64,000 nucleotides of DNA from Runella slithyformis DSM 19594. GTDB taxonomy: Bacteria; Bacteroidota; Bacteroidia; Cytophagales; Spirosomataceae. The DNA lies in NCBI RefSeq assembly GCF_000218895.1, contig NC_015703.1, forward strand, positions 2,741,001-2,805,000, in the 5' to 3' direction. Of this stretch, positions 8,816 to 17,530 are shown one piece after another. Position numbers and translations under genes: made by a program. The notes beneath the pieces are model-generated. The model saw only the letters and a list, made by a program, of their open reading frames with translations. It searched no databases and was not told the origin of the DNA. Within the stretch, counting starts at the first letter, position 1; the number at the start of each line of letters is the position of its first letter.

Positions 8816-10258
8816 ATGCTTCTTCTCAACCTGTTTCACGCTTTTTGGTTTTCTGTTTCGGGTATTTCTGCGGATACTACTGAAAAGATTATAGTACGCC
8901 GGGTGACGTTCACGGGCAATTTTCGCACCCGTGAACGTATCATTCGGCGCGAGATGGACGTGCGTGACGGCGATACGCTTACGCGGCAGAAATTGGATTC
9001 ATTACTCGAATATGATCGTCGTAAAATATTGAATACCAATTTATTTGTAACGGTTGAACTGAAAAAAAAGCCCGTTGTCGATACCACCCAACTGACGTAC
9101 ATTACCGCCGACGGGAAGCGTATTGAAAACCTGAAAATGATCGACCTTGACGTCATTATCAAAGAGCAATGGTACCTGTTGGCGTTTCCGGTGTTTCAAC
9201 TGGCTGATCGTAATTTTAATGAATGGTGGTACGAACGCGACCGGGACCTGAGCCGCACCATTTACGGAGCGTATGTGTTGCATCAAAACCTGACCGGCAA
9301 CAACGACCGCCTCCGACTGCGTGCCGAATTTGGGTTTATTCCCCGCTTAGACATTTATTATTCAACACCCTATCTTGATAAAAAACAGCGCACCGGCCTG
9401 ACCGTCGGGATTTTACGACTCACTAATCGAACAGTGGCATACCGTACGAGGAGCGATAAACTCGTGTTTTTGGGTAGTGAAAGTCGCACCCGCGAGCGGA
9501 TTGTGCCGTACCTGACCATCACACACCGGCCTAAATTTTATGGGCATCACTCGTTCAGCGCCCAATATTCGACGACTTCCATCACTGATACGATTGCCCG
9601 ACTCAATCCCAACTACTTTCTGAACGGTCGAAGCCGCCAAAACTATCTTCAACTGGCGTATTCGCATTTTTACGATCGTCGCGACCGAGGCCAATATGCG
9701 CTGAGGGGATTTTTTTATGGCGTGTATATCAGTCAGAGCGGAGTCTTACCCAATGACGATATCAATCTCCTGGAAGGAAGTGCCAATTTCGGGCAATATG
9801 TTCCGCTGGCCAAAAAGCTTTTTTTCAGTTACATGACCAAAGCCAAGCTTTCCACGCCGGGGCGGCAACCCTTTCTGCAAATTCGCGGCTTGGGGTACGG
9901 AGGAGATTTGGTGCGGGGTTATGAACTCTACGTGATTGACGGGCAACATTTTGGCTACGTAAAAACCAACCTTCGGTATCAATTGCTCAATAGGACGTTT
10001 AACCTAAGCCGGCTTATCAAGTTCCGGCAGTTCAATACCTTCCCGCTGGCGATCTATCCCAATATCTACGCCGATTTTGGGTATGCGCGCAATCCATACC
10101 CGGAACTGAACAACAGTAAGTTGGCCAATCGACTTTTGACGGGTGGCGGCATAGGCATTGACTTTGTATCGTGGTACAACTTTGTGGGCCATCTCAATTA
10201 CTCTATCAACCACTTGGGAGAAGCGCGCCCTTATTTTTCGTTTGGACGGGAGTTTTAA
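8816..10258 (+). CDS. BamA/TamA-like outer-membrane protein with one POTRA domain
   Basis: 480 residues with a short hydrophobic export signal. Residues about 25-110 form a POTRA-like domain (VRRVTFTGNFRTRERIIRRE). The rest is rich in alternating aromatic beta-strand sequence ending in PYFSFGREF, a typical C-terminal outer-membrane beta-signal with terminal Phe. It is much shorter than BamA (about 800 residues, five POTRAs), so it is better described as a small Omp85-family or surface-antigen protein. It starts 3 bp after the VanX-like gene, suggesting a shared cell-envelope job. Function is inferred from fold only. Confidence 0.82.
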   Translation: MLLLNLFHAFWFSVSGISADTTEKIIVRRVTFTGNFRTRERIIRREMDVRDGDTLTRQKLDSLLEYDRRKILNTNLFVTVELKKKPVVDTTQLTYITADGKRIENLKMIDLDVIIKEQWYLLAFPVFQLADRNFNEWWYERDRDLSRTIYGAYVLHQNLTGNNDRLRLRAEFGFIPRLDIYYSTPYLDKKQRTGLTVGILRLTNRTVAYRTRSDKLVFLGSESRTRERIVPYLTITHRPKFYGHHSFSAQYSTTSITDTIARLNPNYFLNGRSRQNYLQLAYSHFYDRRDRGQYALRGFFYGVYISQSGVLPNDDINLLEGSANFGQYVPLAKKLFFSYMTKAKLSTPGRQPFLQIRGLGYGGDLVRGYELYVIDGQHFGYVKTNLRYQLLNRTFNLSRLIKFRQFNTFPLAIYPNIYADFGYARNPYPELNNSKLANRLLTGGGIGIDFVSWYNFVGHLNYSINHLGEARPYFSFGREF

Positions 10259-10562
10259 TCCCTTTCTGAGTTTTTACTTCGGTTCATATACCCACGCGCA
10301 TCTGTCGCTACGCTGAATTCTGCGGTGCCGACGCTAACACACGATAAAACCAATGCCATTGTTGTGCTCTATCCCAGTCATGTTGGTGCTTTCTTTGCAT
10401 AAGCGGGCCTCTTGCGGGAGTTATCAAAAAAACGTATGGCTGCTCTCATCCAAAAGCAGAATATTTTATAAAAAATCTCTCATTTTAAGTTTTTAAAAAA
10501 GCCAATACTACAACGAACACGGTAAATATGTTACTTTCGCAGTAGTATCATCCCTACATCCA
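10259..10562. other. Intergenic stretch with no recognised gene
   Basis: About 300 bp between the barrel protein and the next lipoprotein. No convincing reading frame or hairpin was found. The last 120 bp become AT-rich and probably carry the promoter of the gene at 10563. Confidence 0.5.
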
Positions 10563-11162
10563 ATGAGAGTACGATTTATAAAACAGATCTGTGTTACATT
10601 TTTAATAGCCGTCAGCGCTATTTGGGTATGCTCGTGCGATACAACGAACCAACAGGCAGGTGAAGAAGACAAACCGGCAGCGGATACCACGGCCGAGTCA
10701 ACAACAAATGTCCCAAATACCGGTCAGTCAGAATTGCTGCGGACAGTGTTGGGAAAAGCGGGCGGAGATTTTCGGGGGGTGAATTTCAATGACCCTATCA
10801 GTAAAATTAAGGAACTGGAGACATTCGAGCTGTTTGAAGACAGTACAAACCACGTCGGATTTACGTACGAAACGGAGAATTTTGAGGCGATTGACGTGCT
10901 GTATTATCTCGATAAAAATCAGCTTTTGAACGGTATACGCGTAGATGTGTACCTGAATGATGCCAATTCGGTTAAGGGGCTTTGGGCGCAGTTTGAGACA
11001 TACCTGTCCGGAAAATATGTCATTGACAAAAAACAGGGCAATGCCGCTTATTGGAAAGACAAAGGCGGGCGAATGGTGAAGTTGGAAGATGTAAGCAAAG
11101 GCAAAGATTTTGGGCTGCGATTGAGCATGGGTGTCAAAGGAATCAAAGAAATGCCGCTTTAG
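10563..11162 (+). CDS. Hypothetical lipoprotein
   Basis: 199 residues of no recognised family. A signal peptide ends in the lipobox VCSC (Cys25 the likely acylation site). Residues about 26-55 are a Thr/Ala/Glu-rich, probably disordered linker, followed by a compact, mixed alpha/beta domain with AIDVLYYLDKNQLLNGIRVDVYLND and a C-terminal GLRLSMGVKG strand. The alternating pattern recalls small periplasmic domains that compare to a computed quantity, but no function can be assigned. The FAD oxidoreductase gene follows 51 bp later on the same strand; a functional link is not shown. Confidence 0.75.
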   Translation: MRVRFIKQICVTFLIAVSAIWVCSCDTTNQQAGEEDKPAADTTAESTTNVPNTGQSELLRTVLGKAGGDFRGVNFNDPISKIKELETFELFEDSTNHVGFTYETENFEAIDVLYYLDKNQLLNGIRVDVYLNDANSVKGLWAQFETYLSGKYVIDKKQGNAAYWKDKGGRMVKLEDVSKGKDFGLRLSMGVKGIKEMPL

Positions 11163-11213
11163 CCTGCTTTGGTAAAGGGGTGAGAGGGCCGTTCATTTAA
11201 CTTCTATAGAGGT

Positions 11214-12572
11214 ATGCACATTGTCATTATTGGGAACGGTATTGCGGGAATTACGGCAGCACGGCATATTCGTAAGCACAGCGACGCTCGAATTACGGTC
11301 ATTTCCAAAGAAACAGACCATTTCTTTTCCCGTACCGCGTTGATGTACGTGTACATGGGGCACCAGAAATACGAGCATCTCAAACCCTATGAAGATTGGT
11401 TTTGGGCGAAAAACCGCATCGAACTCGTGCGCGGGACGGTAGAAGCGATTGATTTTTCTCAAAAAGTAGTGCAACTTTCTTCCGATGCCTGCTCAATCAC
11501 GTATAAGCCTTCGTGGCTGGAACGGCTGACGAAAGTGGCCCCAAAGCAAGCGACCAAAGAAGCCGTTACTTCTCAATTTTCGTACGATAAACTCATTTTG
11601 GCTACGGGTTCGGTTCCCCGAATGGGCGATTGGAAAGGGCGTGAATTGGAAGGCGTGCAGGGGCTGTACAGTTTTCAGGACTTGGAATTGCTGGAACACA
11701 ATACGGCCGGTCTTCGCCGAGCGGTCATTGCCGGCGGTGGCTTGATCGGTGTGGAATTGGCCGAAATGCTGCACACACGCCACATAGACGTTACGCTGCT
11801 GGTTCGGGAAAAAAGTTACTGGAACAGCGTTCTTCCCGATGAAGAATCGGAACTTGTGTCAAAACACCTGCAAAAACGCGGCATTGAATTACGTTTCAAT
11901 ACGGAAATTAAAGAAATAAAAGGTACCAAACGCGTCGAACGCGTGGAAACCTCCAAGAGAGAATCCATTGAATGTCAATTGGTTGGCCTAACTATCGGCG
12001 TGGCACCCAATATCTCCTTTTTGGCGTCAGCGTCATCTCCGCTCAAGATCAATAAAGGAATCGTTGTTAATGAATACCTGGAAACGAGCGTGCCGGACGT
12101 GTATGCTATCGGTGATTGTGTGGAGCATCACACTCCCTTGGAAGGACGCAAACCCATCGAACAGATTTGGTACACGGGCCGCATCATGGGGGAAACCGTA
12201 GCCCAAACCCTGTGCGGAAAGCGCACAGCCTACCAACCCGGCGTATTTTTTAACTCGGCTAAATTCTTTGACTTAGAATACCAAACCTACGGGGAAGTGC
12301 CGGCGAAATTACCCGAAGGCATCGAAACGTTTTATTGGCAGCATCCCGACAAAGAAGTGGCGGTACGTATAAATTACCGTGCCGATACCAAAGCGGTGAC
12401 CGGTTTCAACGCCTTAGGTACTCGTCTTCGCCATGCCGTGTGTGAAGCATGGATTAAGGAAAAGAAAACGATTGACCACGTGCTTCATAACTTCCCCCAA
12501 GCCAACTTCGACCCCGAGTTTTTTGAGAAGCTGCCGTCGCTCTCCTTGCAGTCGCTCGCGTCCCGCGAGTGA
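11214..12572 (+). CDS. NAD(P)/FAD-dependent pyridine nucleotide-disulfide family oxidoreductase
   Basis: 452 residues. The FAD-binding GxGxxG is at the very N-terminus (IIGNGIAGITAA). The NAD(P) Rossmann motif is mid-protein (AVIAGGGLIGVELAEML), and VYAIGDCVEH is the second FAD-contacting motif. The arrangement matches rubredoxin or ferredoxin-NAD reductase and nitrite-reductase-type FAD subunits; no redox CxxxxC is evident. The electron partner is unknown. The C-terminus (LQSLASRE) is encoded by a GC-rich palindromic repeat that also supplies the stop codon and recurs 90 bp downstream, so the last residues may be repeat-derived. Confidence 0.85.
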   Translation: MHIVIIGNGIAGITAARHIRKHSDARITVISKETDHFFSRTALMYVYMGHQKYEHLKPYEDWFWAKNRIELVRGTVEAIDFSQKVVQLSSDACSITYKPSWLERLTKVAPKQATKEAVTSQFSYDKLILATGSVPRMGDWKGRELEGVQGLYSFQDLELLEHNTAGLRRAVIAGGGLIGVELAEMLHTRHIDVTLLVREKSYWNSVLPDEESELVSKHLQKRGIELRFNTEIKEIKGTKRVERVETSKRESIECQLVGLTIGVAPNISFLASASSPLKINKGIVVNEYLETSVPDVYAIGDCVEHHTPLEGRKPIEQIWYTGRIMGETVAQTLCGKRTAYQPGVFFNSAKFFDLEYQTYGEVPAKLPEGIETFYWQHPDKEVAVRINYRADTKAVTGFNALGTRLRHAVCEAWIKEKKTIDHVLHNFPQANFDPEFFEKLPSLSLQSLASRE

Positions 12573-12674
12573 CGACTATCAGAAGGCCTCCGGCCTTTAT
12601 ATATTTATAGGACAGAGGCTTGATAATAATAATCACGGCTCGGGCCGCCCCGTCGCAGGACGCGAGTGACGACA
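12555..12674. repeat. GC-rich palindromic repeat pair
   Basis: CTCGCGTCCCGCGAG is a near-perfect palindrome at the end of the FAD oxidoreductase gene. GCGAGTGACGAC occurs twice, at about 12566 and 12663, the second beside a GTCGCAGGACGC relative of the first palindrome. The first copy supplies the TGA stop of the upstream gene. Confidence 0.55.
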
Positions 12675-12709
12675 TAAAAAAAGTGCAGGATGGGGAAATC
12701 CTGCACTGC
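12674..12709 (-). terminator. Intrinsic terminator of the ArgD-type gene
   Basis: On the minus strand AGTGCAGGAT and ATCCTGCACT pair around a short loop and are followed by seven T. It lies about 20 bp past the stop of the aminotransferase gene. Confidence 0.8.
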
Positions 12710-12729
12710 ACTATATCTCGGTAAAAGTC

Positions 12730-13863
12730 CTACGCAGTGACGCGTATCTCTTTGCTTAATGCTTCCAGGAAAAGATCCACTTCGGCTTTAGTAACCGCCA
12801 GTGAAGGCAGCAAACGAATGGTGTTTTTGCCCGCTACGCCCGTAAACAATTTATGGTCAAACAATAACTTATTGCGTAACTCTTCCACCGGAAAATCATA
12901 CTCGATGCCGATCATCAAACCGCGACCGCGCAGCTCTTTATAGCCGCCGATTTCGGTAATACTTTTCATCAGATACTCCCCGATTTCCGTAGCGTTTGCC
13001 ATCAACTGCTCATCTTTCATGATGTCCAACACCGCAATGCCTGCCGCGCTGGCGAGGTGGTTGCCGCCGAAGGTGGTGCCGAGCATTCCGTATTTGGCCT
13101 GAAACTTTGGCGAGATCAGTACGCCCGCGATCGGAAATCCGTTGCCCATGCCTTTGGCCGTGGTATAGACATCGGCTTGCAGATTGGAATAGTGTTGGTT
13201 CGAAAAGAATTTCCCCGAACGGCCGTAGCCGCACTGCACGCTGTCTAAAATAAAGGTCACGTTCGTTTCGTTGCATTTTTCACGGATGGCGCGCAGAAAT
13301 GCCTCCGACGCTACCTGAATGCCGCCTACGCCCTGAATCCCTTCCACGATCACCGCGCAGACATCGGTCATGTCGTGGTTGCGAATGGCTTCGACGTCGT
13401 TGAACGGTAAAAACGTAACGTGCGCATTGTAATTGACGGGGGCTACGATGGAAGGGTTGTCGGTAATGGCTACCGCACCCGCGGTACGTCCGTGAAAAGC
13501 CTTAGTAAAGGCCACTACTTTTTTGCCGCCGTTGTAAAACGAAGCCAATTTAAGCGCATTTTCGTTGGCTTCGGCCCCTGAGTTACACAAAAAGAGCGTA
13601 TAGTCCGGGCAGTCTGACAATTCTCCGAGTTTTTGGGCGAGTTCTTCCTGTAACGGTATCCTGACGGAGTTGGAATAAAAGTTAATTCGTCGCAACTGTT
13701 CCGTCATTTTTTCGACGTAATGCGGGTGGCAATGACCCACAGAAATCACGGCGTGGCCGCCGTAAAGGTCGAGGTATTTCTCGCCTTTGCTGTCCCATAG
13801 CCAGGAGCCTTGCGCCCGGACGGGTTCGATGTCGTAAATCGGATAAACGTTAAACAGATTCAT
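12730..13863 (-). CDS. argD: Acetylornithine/succinylornithine-type class III aminotransferase
   Basis: 377 residues from the ATG at 13863, preferred over a TTG two codons earlier. A PLP fold-type I class III aminotransferase: GGHAVISVGHCHP near the N-terminus, CNSGAEANENALK for phosphate binding, FHGRTAGA, and the Schiff-base Lys in TTAKGMGNG. In arginine synthesis this step transaminates acyl-glutamate semialdehyde to acyl-ornithine. The acylornithine carbamoyltransferase at 25640 fits the same pathway, though the two are 12 kb apart. Substrate (acetyl or succinyl) cannot be told from sequence alone. A terminator follows; GAATGACGA repeats lie just upstream. Confidence 0.87.
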   Translation of the reverse strand: MNLFNVYPIYDIEPVRAQGSWLWDSKGEKYLDLYGGHAVISVGHCHPHYVEKMTEQLRRINFYSNSVRIPLQEELAQKLGELSDCPDYTLFLCNSGAEANENALKLASFYNGGKKVVAFTKAFHGRTAGAVAITDNPSIVAPVNYNAHVTFLPFNDVEAIRNHDMTDVCAVIVEGIQGVGGIQVASEAFLRAIREKCNETNVTFILDSVQCGYGRSGKFFSNQHYSNLQADVYTTAKGMGNGFPIAGVLISPKFQAKYGMLGTTFGGNHLASAAGIAVLDIMKDEQLMANATEIGEYLMKSITEIGGYKELRGRGLMIGIEYDFPVEELRNKLLFDHKLFTGVAGKNTIRLLPSLAVTKAEVDLFLEALSKEIRVTA

Positions 13864-13898
13864 GGTCAAAAAACTGAAAAATTTGACAAAGATAGGGA

Positions 13899-13942
13899 AT
13901 TGCGAATGACGAATGGTGAATGACGAATGACGAATTTCGAAT
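13899..13942. repeat. GAATGACGA simple repeat array, copy 1
   Basis: Four imperfect copies of GAATGACGA/GAATGGTGA in about 44 bp, 36 bp upstream of the argD start. The same word recurs in arrays at 16121, 37130 and 58555. Confidence 0.75.
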
Positions 13943-14080
13943 TTGATTGATTATCAGTTTTTTGGATTTTGGGTTGAAGGGGAAATCTGCCGGATTTTGA
14001 GTTGATACTTTCGTGGCCGGTAAAATTTTTACGGCAAAGCTGTCATGGCTAAAGCCGGTTTGGGGTTGGGATCGATTGTC

Positions 14081-14110
14081 GCCCCATGCTGAAGCATGGA
14101 GTTAGAGGAG
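14081..14110. repeat. CCCATGCT-type palindromic repeat, degenerate copy
   Basis: CCCCATGCTGAAGCATGGAG is a near palindrome followed by TTAGAGGAG. It resembles the element at 15957-16024 and the tandem units at 14274, and extends this repeat family further from eboF. Confidence 0.55.
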
Positions 14111-14273
14111 AAAGATTTTTGGAGAATGGCCGGTTTGAGCTTTTCATTCTTTTTTAGGTAAAAATGAAGTTGGCAGATCAAGGCTGATGCTCCAATTTTC
14201 TATCGTTGAATATCCTTGGCTTTAGTATGAGGCAAAAGAATAAGTAGTGTGATTACTCCCCAATCATTTCGTC

Positions 14274-14478
14274 GAACCTCCCTTAATCCCCTGCTTTAGC
14301 GTGAAGTAAAAAAGAAAAGCAGAGTGGCATGTCAATTCTGAACCTCCCTTAACCCCCTGCTTTAGCGTGAAGTAAAGAATAAAAAGCAGAGTGGCATGTC
14401 AATTCTGAACCTCCCTTAACCCCCTGCGTTAGCGTGAAGTAAAAAATAAAAAGCAGAGTGGTATGTCAATTCTGAACT
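14274..14478. repeat. Tandem repeat, about three units of 66-67 bp
   Basis: Unit starts (GAACCTCCCTTAA) fall at 14274, 14340 and 14407, with a fourth diverged start at 14474 that runs into the next element. Each unit contains CCCTGCTTTAGCGTGAAG, an A-rich run, then GCAGAGTGGCATGTCAATTCT. The spacing is 66, 67 and 67 bp with few differences. There is no spacer between units, so this is not a CRISPR array. It fills most of the space between eboF and argD; no gene is seen in it. Confidence 0.85.
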
Positions 14479-14545
14479 TCCTTTAATCCCATGCTTTAGC
14501 GTGGGGCAAAAAAAGAAACCACAAGCCAAGGGCTTTAGCCCTGAC
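14479..14545 (+). repeat. Left inverted repeat flanking eboF
   Basis: A 67-bp element: CCCATGCTTTAGCGTGGGG, an A-rich run, GAAACC, then AGGGCTTTAGCCCT. It matches the reverse complement of 15957-16024 nearly base for base. The AGGGCTTTAGCCCT palindrome supplies the last codons and stop of eboF. Together with the right copy it brackets that gene. Confidence 0.85.
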
Positions 14546-15917
14546 TTTTACGCTCAACCAAATGCTTCCAAATTACCTCATACACGTCCGTGGCTTTCAA
14601 TTCTTTTTGGGGGAGCGGTTGGTCGGTTACGCAGATGGGGTAAAATTCTTTAGCTGCGCTGATGCCACCGTGCGAACCTTTGACCAGGGTGGCGTCCAAC
14701 GGAATGACATCCATTAAGTAGCGGAAACCGAGCAGCTTACGTCCCAATTTGTAGCCCGCCCGGAGCTTGATCAGCGGATTTTTGGGGTCCATGAACATCT
14801 CTACTGGGTCGTAGCCGGGCTTGCGGTGAATATCCACCAGATGCGCATAATCGGGTGCTTTGGCATCGTCGAACCAGTAATAATACGTAAACCAACTGTC
14901 AGGAGCGGCTACGGCGACCAGATCACCCGAGCGCTCGTGGTCGAGATGATGGGCCTTTTTGCCTGCTTCGTCCAATACCATTTCGATGCCCGGCGTTTGC
15001 TCGAGCCGTTTTTTTACCTGCTCTTTGACCGACGGGTCGTTGAGGTAAATGTGCGCGATCTGATGGTCGGCGGTGGCAAAGGCTTTGGACGCGCCCGCAT
15101 CCAACAGCTCGTACCAACGCTCATTGCGAACGGCGATCATTCCTTCTTCGCGCAAAATCCGATTGATGTGTACAGGCCGATTGACGGGATTGATGCCATA
15201 TTCGGAGAGTAAAATAATGTTGGTGTTTTTGGCTTCATAAAATTCAACCAACTCTTTCACCACCGTATCTATCTCGTTGAGTTCTTTACTGATTTTTGAG
15301 AAATCAGGGCCGAATTTTTGCAGACAATAGTCTAAATGCGGCAGATAGATGAGCGTAAGTGTAGGATTGTGTTTGCTGTCGACCCACATCGACGCATCGG
15401 CGATCCATTTCGTGGATTTGATGTTGGCGTTGGGGCCCCAAAAGTTGAACAGCGGAAATTGTCCCAAATCCTTCTGTAATTCATCGCGCAGCGTGGCCGG
15501 GTAGGCATAGCAATCCGGGGCTTTTACGCCGTCGGCGTGGTATTGCGGGCGGGGTGTGACGGAATAATCAGCGGTGGAATACATGTTGTACCACCAAAAC
15601 ATTTTAGAACAGGTAAACGACGGGTCCCGGTGTTTGGCCGCATCCCAAATTTTATCGGCTTTGACAAGCTTATTGGACTGTTTCCAGAACTTGACTTCTG
15701 CATCATCGCGGTCGTACCAACCGTTGGCCACAATGCCGTGTTCCGTAGGCCATTTACCCGTTACATAACAACTCTGGGCGGTAGTGGTCACAGCCGGTAA
15801 AACGGGCTTAATGGGTGTGATGTGGCGGGACTTGATATAGTGGCTCAAAAAAGGAGTATGTTCTCCGATCAAATTGGCACTCAGGCCCACAATATTGATG
15901 ACGACGGTTTTTTGCAT
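14535..15917 (-). CDS. eboF: EboF: alkaline phosphatase superfamily (nucleotide pyrophosphatase/phosphodiesterase-like) protein
   Basis: 460 residues, last gene of the ebo cluster. The fold signatures of the phosphodiesterase/nucleotide pyrophosphatase family are visible: PAVTTTAQ around the expected nucleophile Thr (about 44-46), TEHGIVANGWYDRD, and a late GSHGG. Several usual metal-ligand motifs are changed: the family's Asp-Gly-Leu start is Val-Gly-Leu (10-12), the D-x3-H pair appears as D-x3-Q (LDYCLQKFG), and the Asp-His-Gly motif is Glu-Tyr-Gly (SEYGI). No signal peptide is seen. ebo proteins are tied to traffic of secondary-metabolite precursors; the chemistry of EboF is unknown. The last residues SQG and the stop are encoded by the flanking repeat. 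Confidence 0.88.
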   Translation of the reverse strand: MQKTVVINIVGLSANLIGEHTPFLSHYIKSRHITPIKPVLPAVTTTAQSCYVTGKWPTEHGIVANGWYDRDDAEVKFWKQSNKLVKADKIWDAAKHRDPSFTCSKMFWWYNMYSTADYSVTPRPQYHADGVKAPDCYAYPATLRDELQKDLGQFPLFNFWGPNANIKSTKWIADASMWVDSKHNPTLTLIYLPHLDYCLQKFGPDFSKISKELNEIDTVVKELVEFYEAKNTNIILLSEYGINPVNRPVHINRILREEGMIAVRNERWYELLDAGASKAFATADHQIAHIYLNDPSVKEQVKKRLEQTPGIEMVLDEAGKKAHHLDHERSGDLVAVAAPDSWFTYYYWFDDAKAPDYAHLVDIHRKPGYDPVEMFMDPKNPLIKLRAGYKLGRKLLGFRYLMDVIPLDATLVKGSHGGISAAKEFYPICVTDQPLPQKELKATDVYEVIWKHLVERKSQG

Positions 15918-15956
15918 TGTTCTGTAATCAATTATATGTAATCAACTTCGCAGAAG

Positions 15957-16024
15957 GTCAGGGCTAAAGCCCTTTTACTTGCGGTTTCTTTTTTTGCCCC
16001 ACGCTAAAGCATGGGGTTAAAGGA
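15957..16024 (-). repeat. Right inverted repeat flanking eboF
   Basis: A 68-bp inverted copy of 14479-14545 lying between eboE and eboF, about 40 bp before the eboF start. It contains the same AGGGCTAAAGCCC and CCCCACGCTAAAGCATGGGG palindromes, each able to form a hairpin in an eboE-eboF transcript. Confidence 0.85.
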
Positions 16025-16120
16025 GTGCATAGTTGTAAAGTTTCTTTAACGTACGAGTGGTGAGCAACCGGCTTCACTGCGTGGGATAAAATTTGGCACT
16101 GCGACGAACCGTTTCAAATC

Positions 16121-16165
16121 AATTCGATATTCGTCATTCGTACCTCGTCATTCGTTCGTCATTCC
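16121..16165. repeat. GAATGACGA simple repeat array, copy 2
   Basis: On the minus strand about three imperfect copies of GAATGACGA directly follow the eboE coding sequence. The eboE stop TGA lies within the first copy (GAA TGA CGA). Confidence 0.75.
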
Positions 16166-17355
16166 AACTGCCCTCTCACCCAGTCCAACTCGCGCACGAT
16201 GGATTCTCCGATGGGCTTTTGCATATCGGCGGGCAATACGCCCCAGGTATAGGTTTCCACTTCGAGGTGTTTGGTAAACGGCGTGGCTTTTTGCACGTGG
16301 AGCGTATTGACGATGTCGCCTTGGGTGGAATCAAGCAGTCCATACGACTCAATGAACAGCGGCACGTGGAAATGAATACGCCATTCGTTGTGGAGATGCG
16401 TATCTCCCGCCGTGGCCTCGGGCAGGTCGCGGTATTTTTGAAAAGTCCCGTCGGTATTTTTTGCCACCACCTGATGCAGGTACACCGGCTCGTCAAACGA
16501 CTGAATGGCTTTCAGTTTTTCTTCTTTATTTTCCCGTAAATCGATCTTTATCGCCGAACTGATCTGAATTTTTCCGACCCTTATCCCCAGCTCGTTTAAT
16601 TGATCCACGATGATTTGGGGCTCCTCGTAGCTTACCGCAAAATGGCACACATCGTAGCAGAGCTGAATGTGGGTCAGCAGGGCTTCTTTGGCGTCTTCGG
16701 GCGTAAAGTCGTGGGTTTCCTGTAAATAAGCGATGCCTTTCGGTAAGAAATAATCCGCGTACCAGTCGATAAATTCCCGGCCGTTTTCCAGTATTCCGTC
16801 GGGCTCGGGTTCAATGTCGAGGTGCATGGTTTTGCCCGTGGTACGGCGGAGCTCAATGAGCGTATCGGCTACCTGAAGAATATTTTCCGTGGCGATTTTG
16901 ATGGCCTGTTGGGTCTCTTCCTCACTTTGCCACCAATAGCGGTACGACAGGGGCGAAGTGGAAACGCCGCCTTCCATGCCCTCGGGCAGGAGTTGCGCCA
17001 GAATATGAAAGAGGCGTTTGGTGTATTCGGTACGGTCAACGGTGGTCCAGTCGGGCGTATGCACATCGTCTTTGACCCGCGTGGCGTGGAAGCCGCCGTA
17101 AGGAAAACCGTTCATGGTAAACACGTAGATATCGTTGGCGTTCAGCCAGTTTTTAAACACCGCCAAACGTTCGGGATGGGAGAGTTCAATGGATGCATCA
17201 TTGGCCAGGCGTAACCCTAACGCAAAAGGGGCGTTGGGAGAGAGTTGGCTTTTGATATAGGGAAGGTTTTCCTGTAAGGTTCTGAAATGCTCATCCCAAC
17301 GCTCGCCGGGGTGAATGTTGCTGCAATAGGTGAGGTGTCCGTGGGGAGTTTGCAT
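16159..17355 (-). CDS. eboE: EboE: TIM-barrel (AP endonuclease 2/xylose-isomerase-like) protein
   Basis: 398 residues, fifth gene of the ebo cluster. It has the look of the xylose isomerase-like TIM barrel family with candidate metal ligands in LDIEPEPDG, CYDVCHFAV, GKIQISSA and the late IHFHVP. The opening HGHLTYCSNIHPGE is characteristic of this protein. EboE homologues accompany EboA-D in cyanobacteria, Pseudomonas, Bacteroidota and eustigmatophyte plastids, where genetics links the set to handling of a metabolite rather than DNA repair. The reaction is unknown. It begins 175 bp after eboD, and its stop sits in a GAATGACGA repeat. Confidence 0.92.
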   Translation of the reverse strand: MQTPHGHLTYCSNIHPGERWDEHFRTLQENLPYIKSQLSPNAPFALGLRLANDASIELSHPERLAVFKNWLNANDIYVFTMNGFPYGGFHATRVKDDVHTPDWTTVDRTEYTKRLFHILAQLLPEGMEGGVSTSPLSYRYWWQSEEETQQAIKIATENILQVADTLIELRRTTGKTMHLDIEPEPDGILENGREFIDWYADYFLPKGIAYLQETHDFTPEDAKEALLTHIQLCYDVCHFAVSYEEPQIIVDQLNELGIRVGKIQISSAIKIDLRENKEEKLKAIQSFDEPVYLHQVVAKNTDGTFQKYRDLPEATAGDTHLHNEWRIHFHVPLFIESYGLLDSTQGDIVNTLHVQKATPFTKHLEVETYTWGVLPADMQKPIGESIVRELDWVRGQLE

Positions 17356-17423
17356 AGTGGTTTGGGGAGAAATGGTTTGGAATACCGATATGAGCTATAA
17401 AGTGATGATTGGCTAAAAATTAC

Positions 17424-17468
17424 TTTGTCACCCCACCAGCGCCTCAAGGCTCTTAACAGAGTGACAAA
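17424..17468. repeat. TTTGTCAC inverted repeat between eboD and eboE
   Basis: TTTGTCAC (17424-17431) and GTGACAAA (17461-17468) pair around a 29-nt GC-rich loop beginning CCCCACCAGCGCC. A similar arrangement with GCTTTGTC arms occurs at 43155-43191. It may form a hairpin in the ebo transcript; without a T run it is not a clear terminator. Confidence 0.5.
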
Positions 17469-17530
17469 ATAAGGGATCAACACCAAAAGGATGGGTCGGA
17501 TTCCGATCGTTATTTCAAAAAATACGTAAG

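Noticed and set aside
14274-14545. Regularly spaced repeats as a CRISPR array
   Set aside because: Units are tandem at 66-67 bp with no unique spacers and no cas genes nearby.
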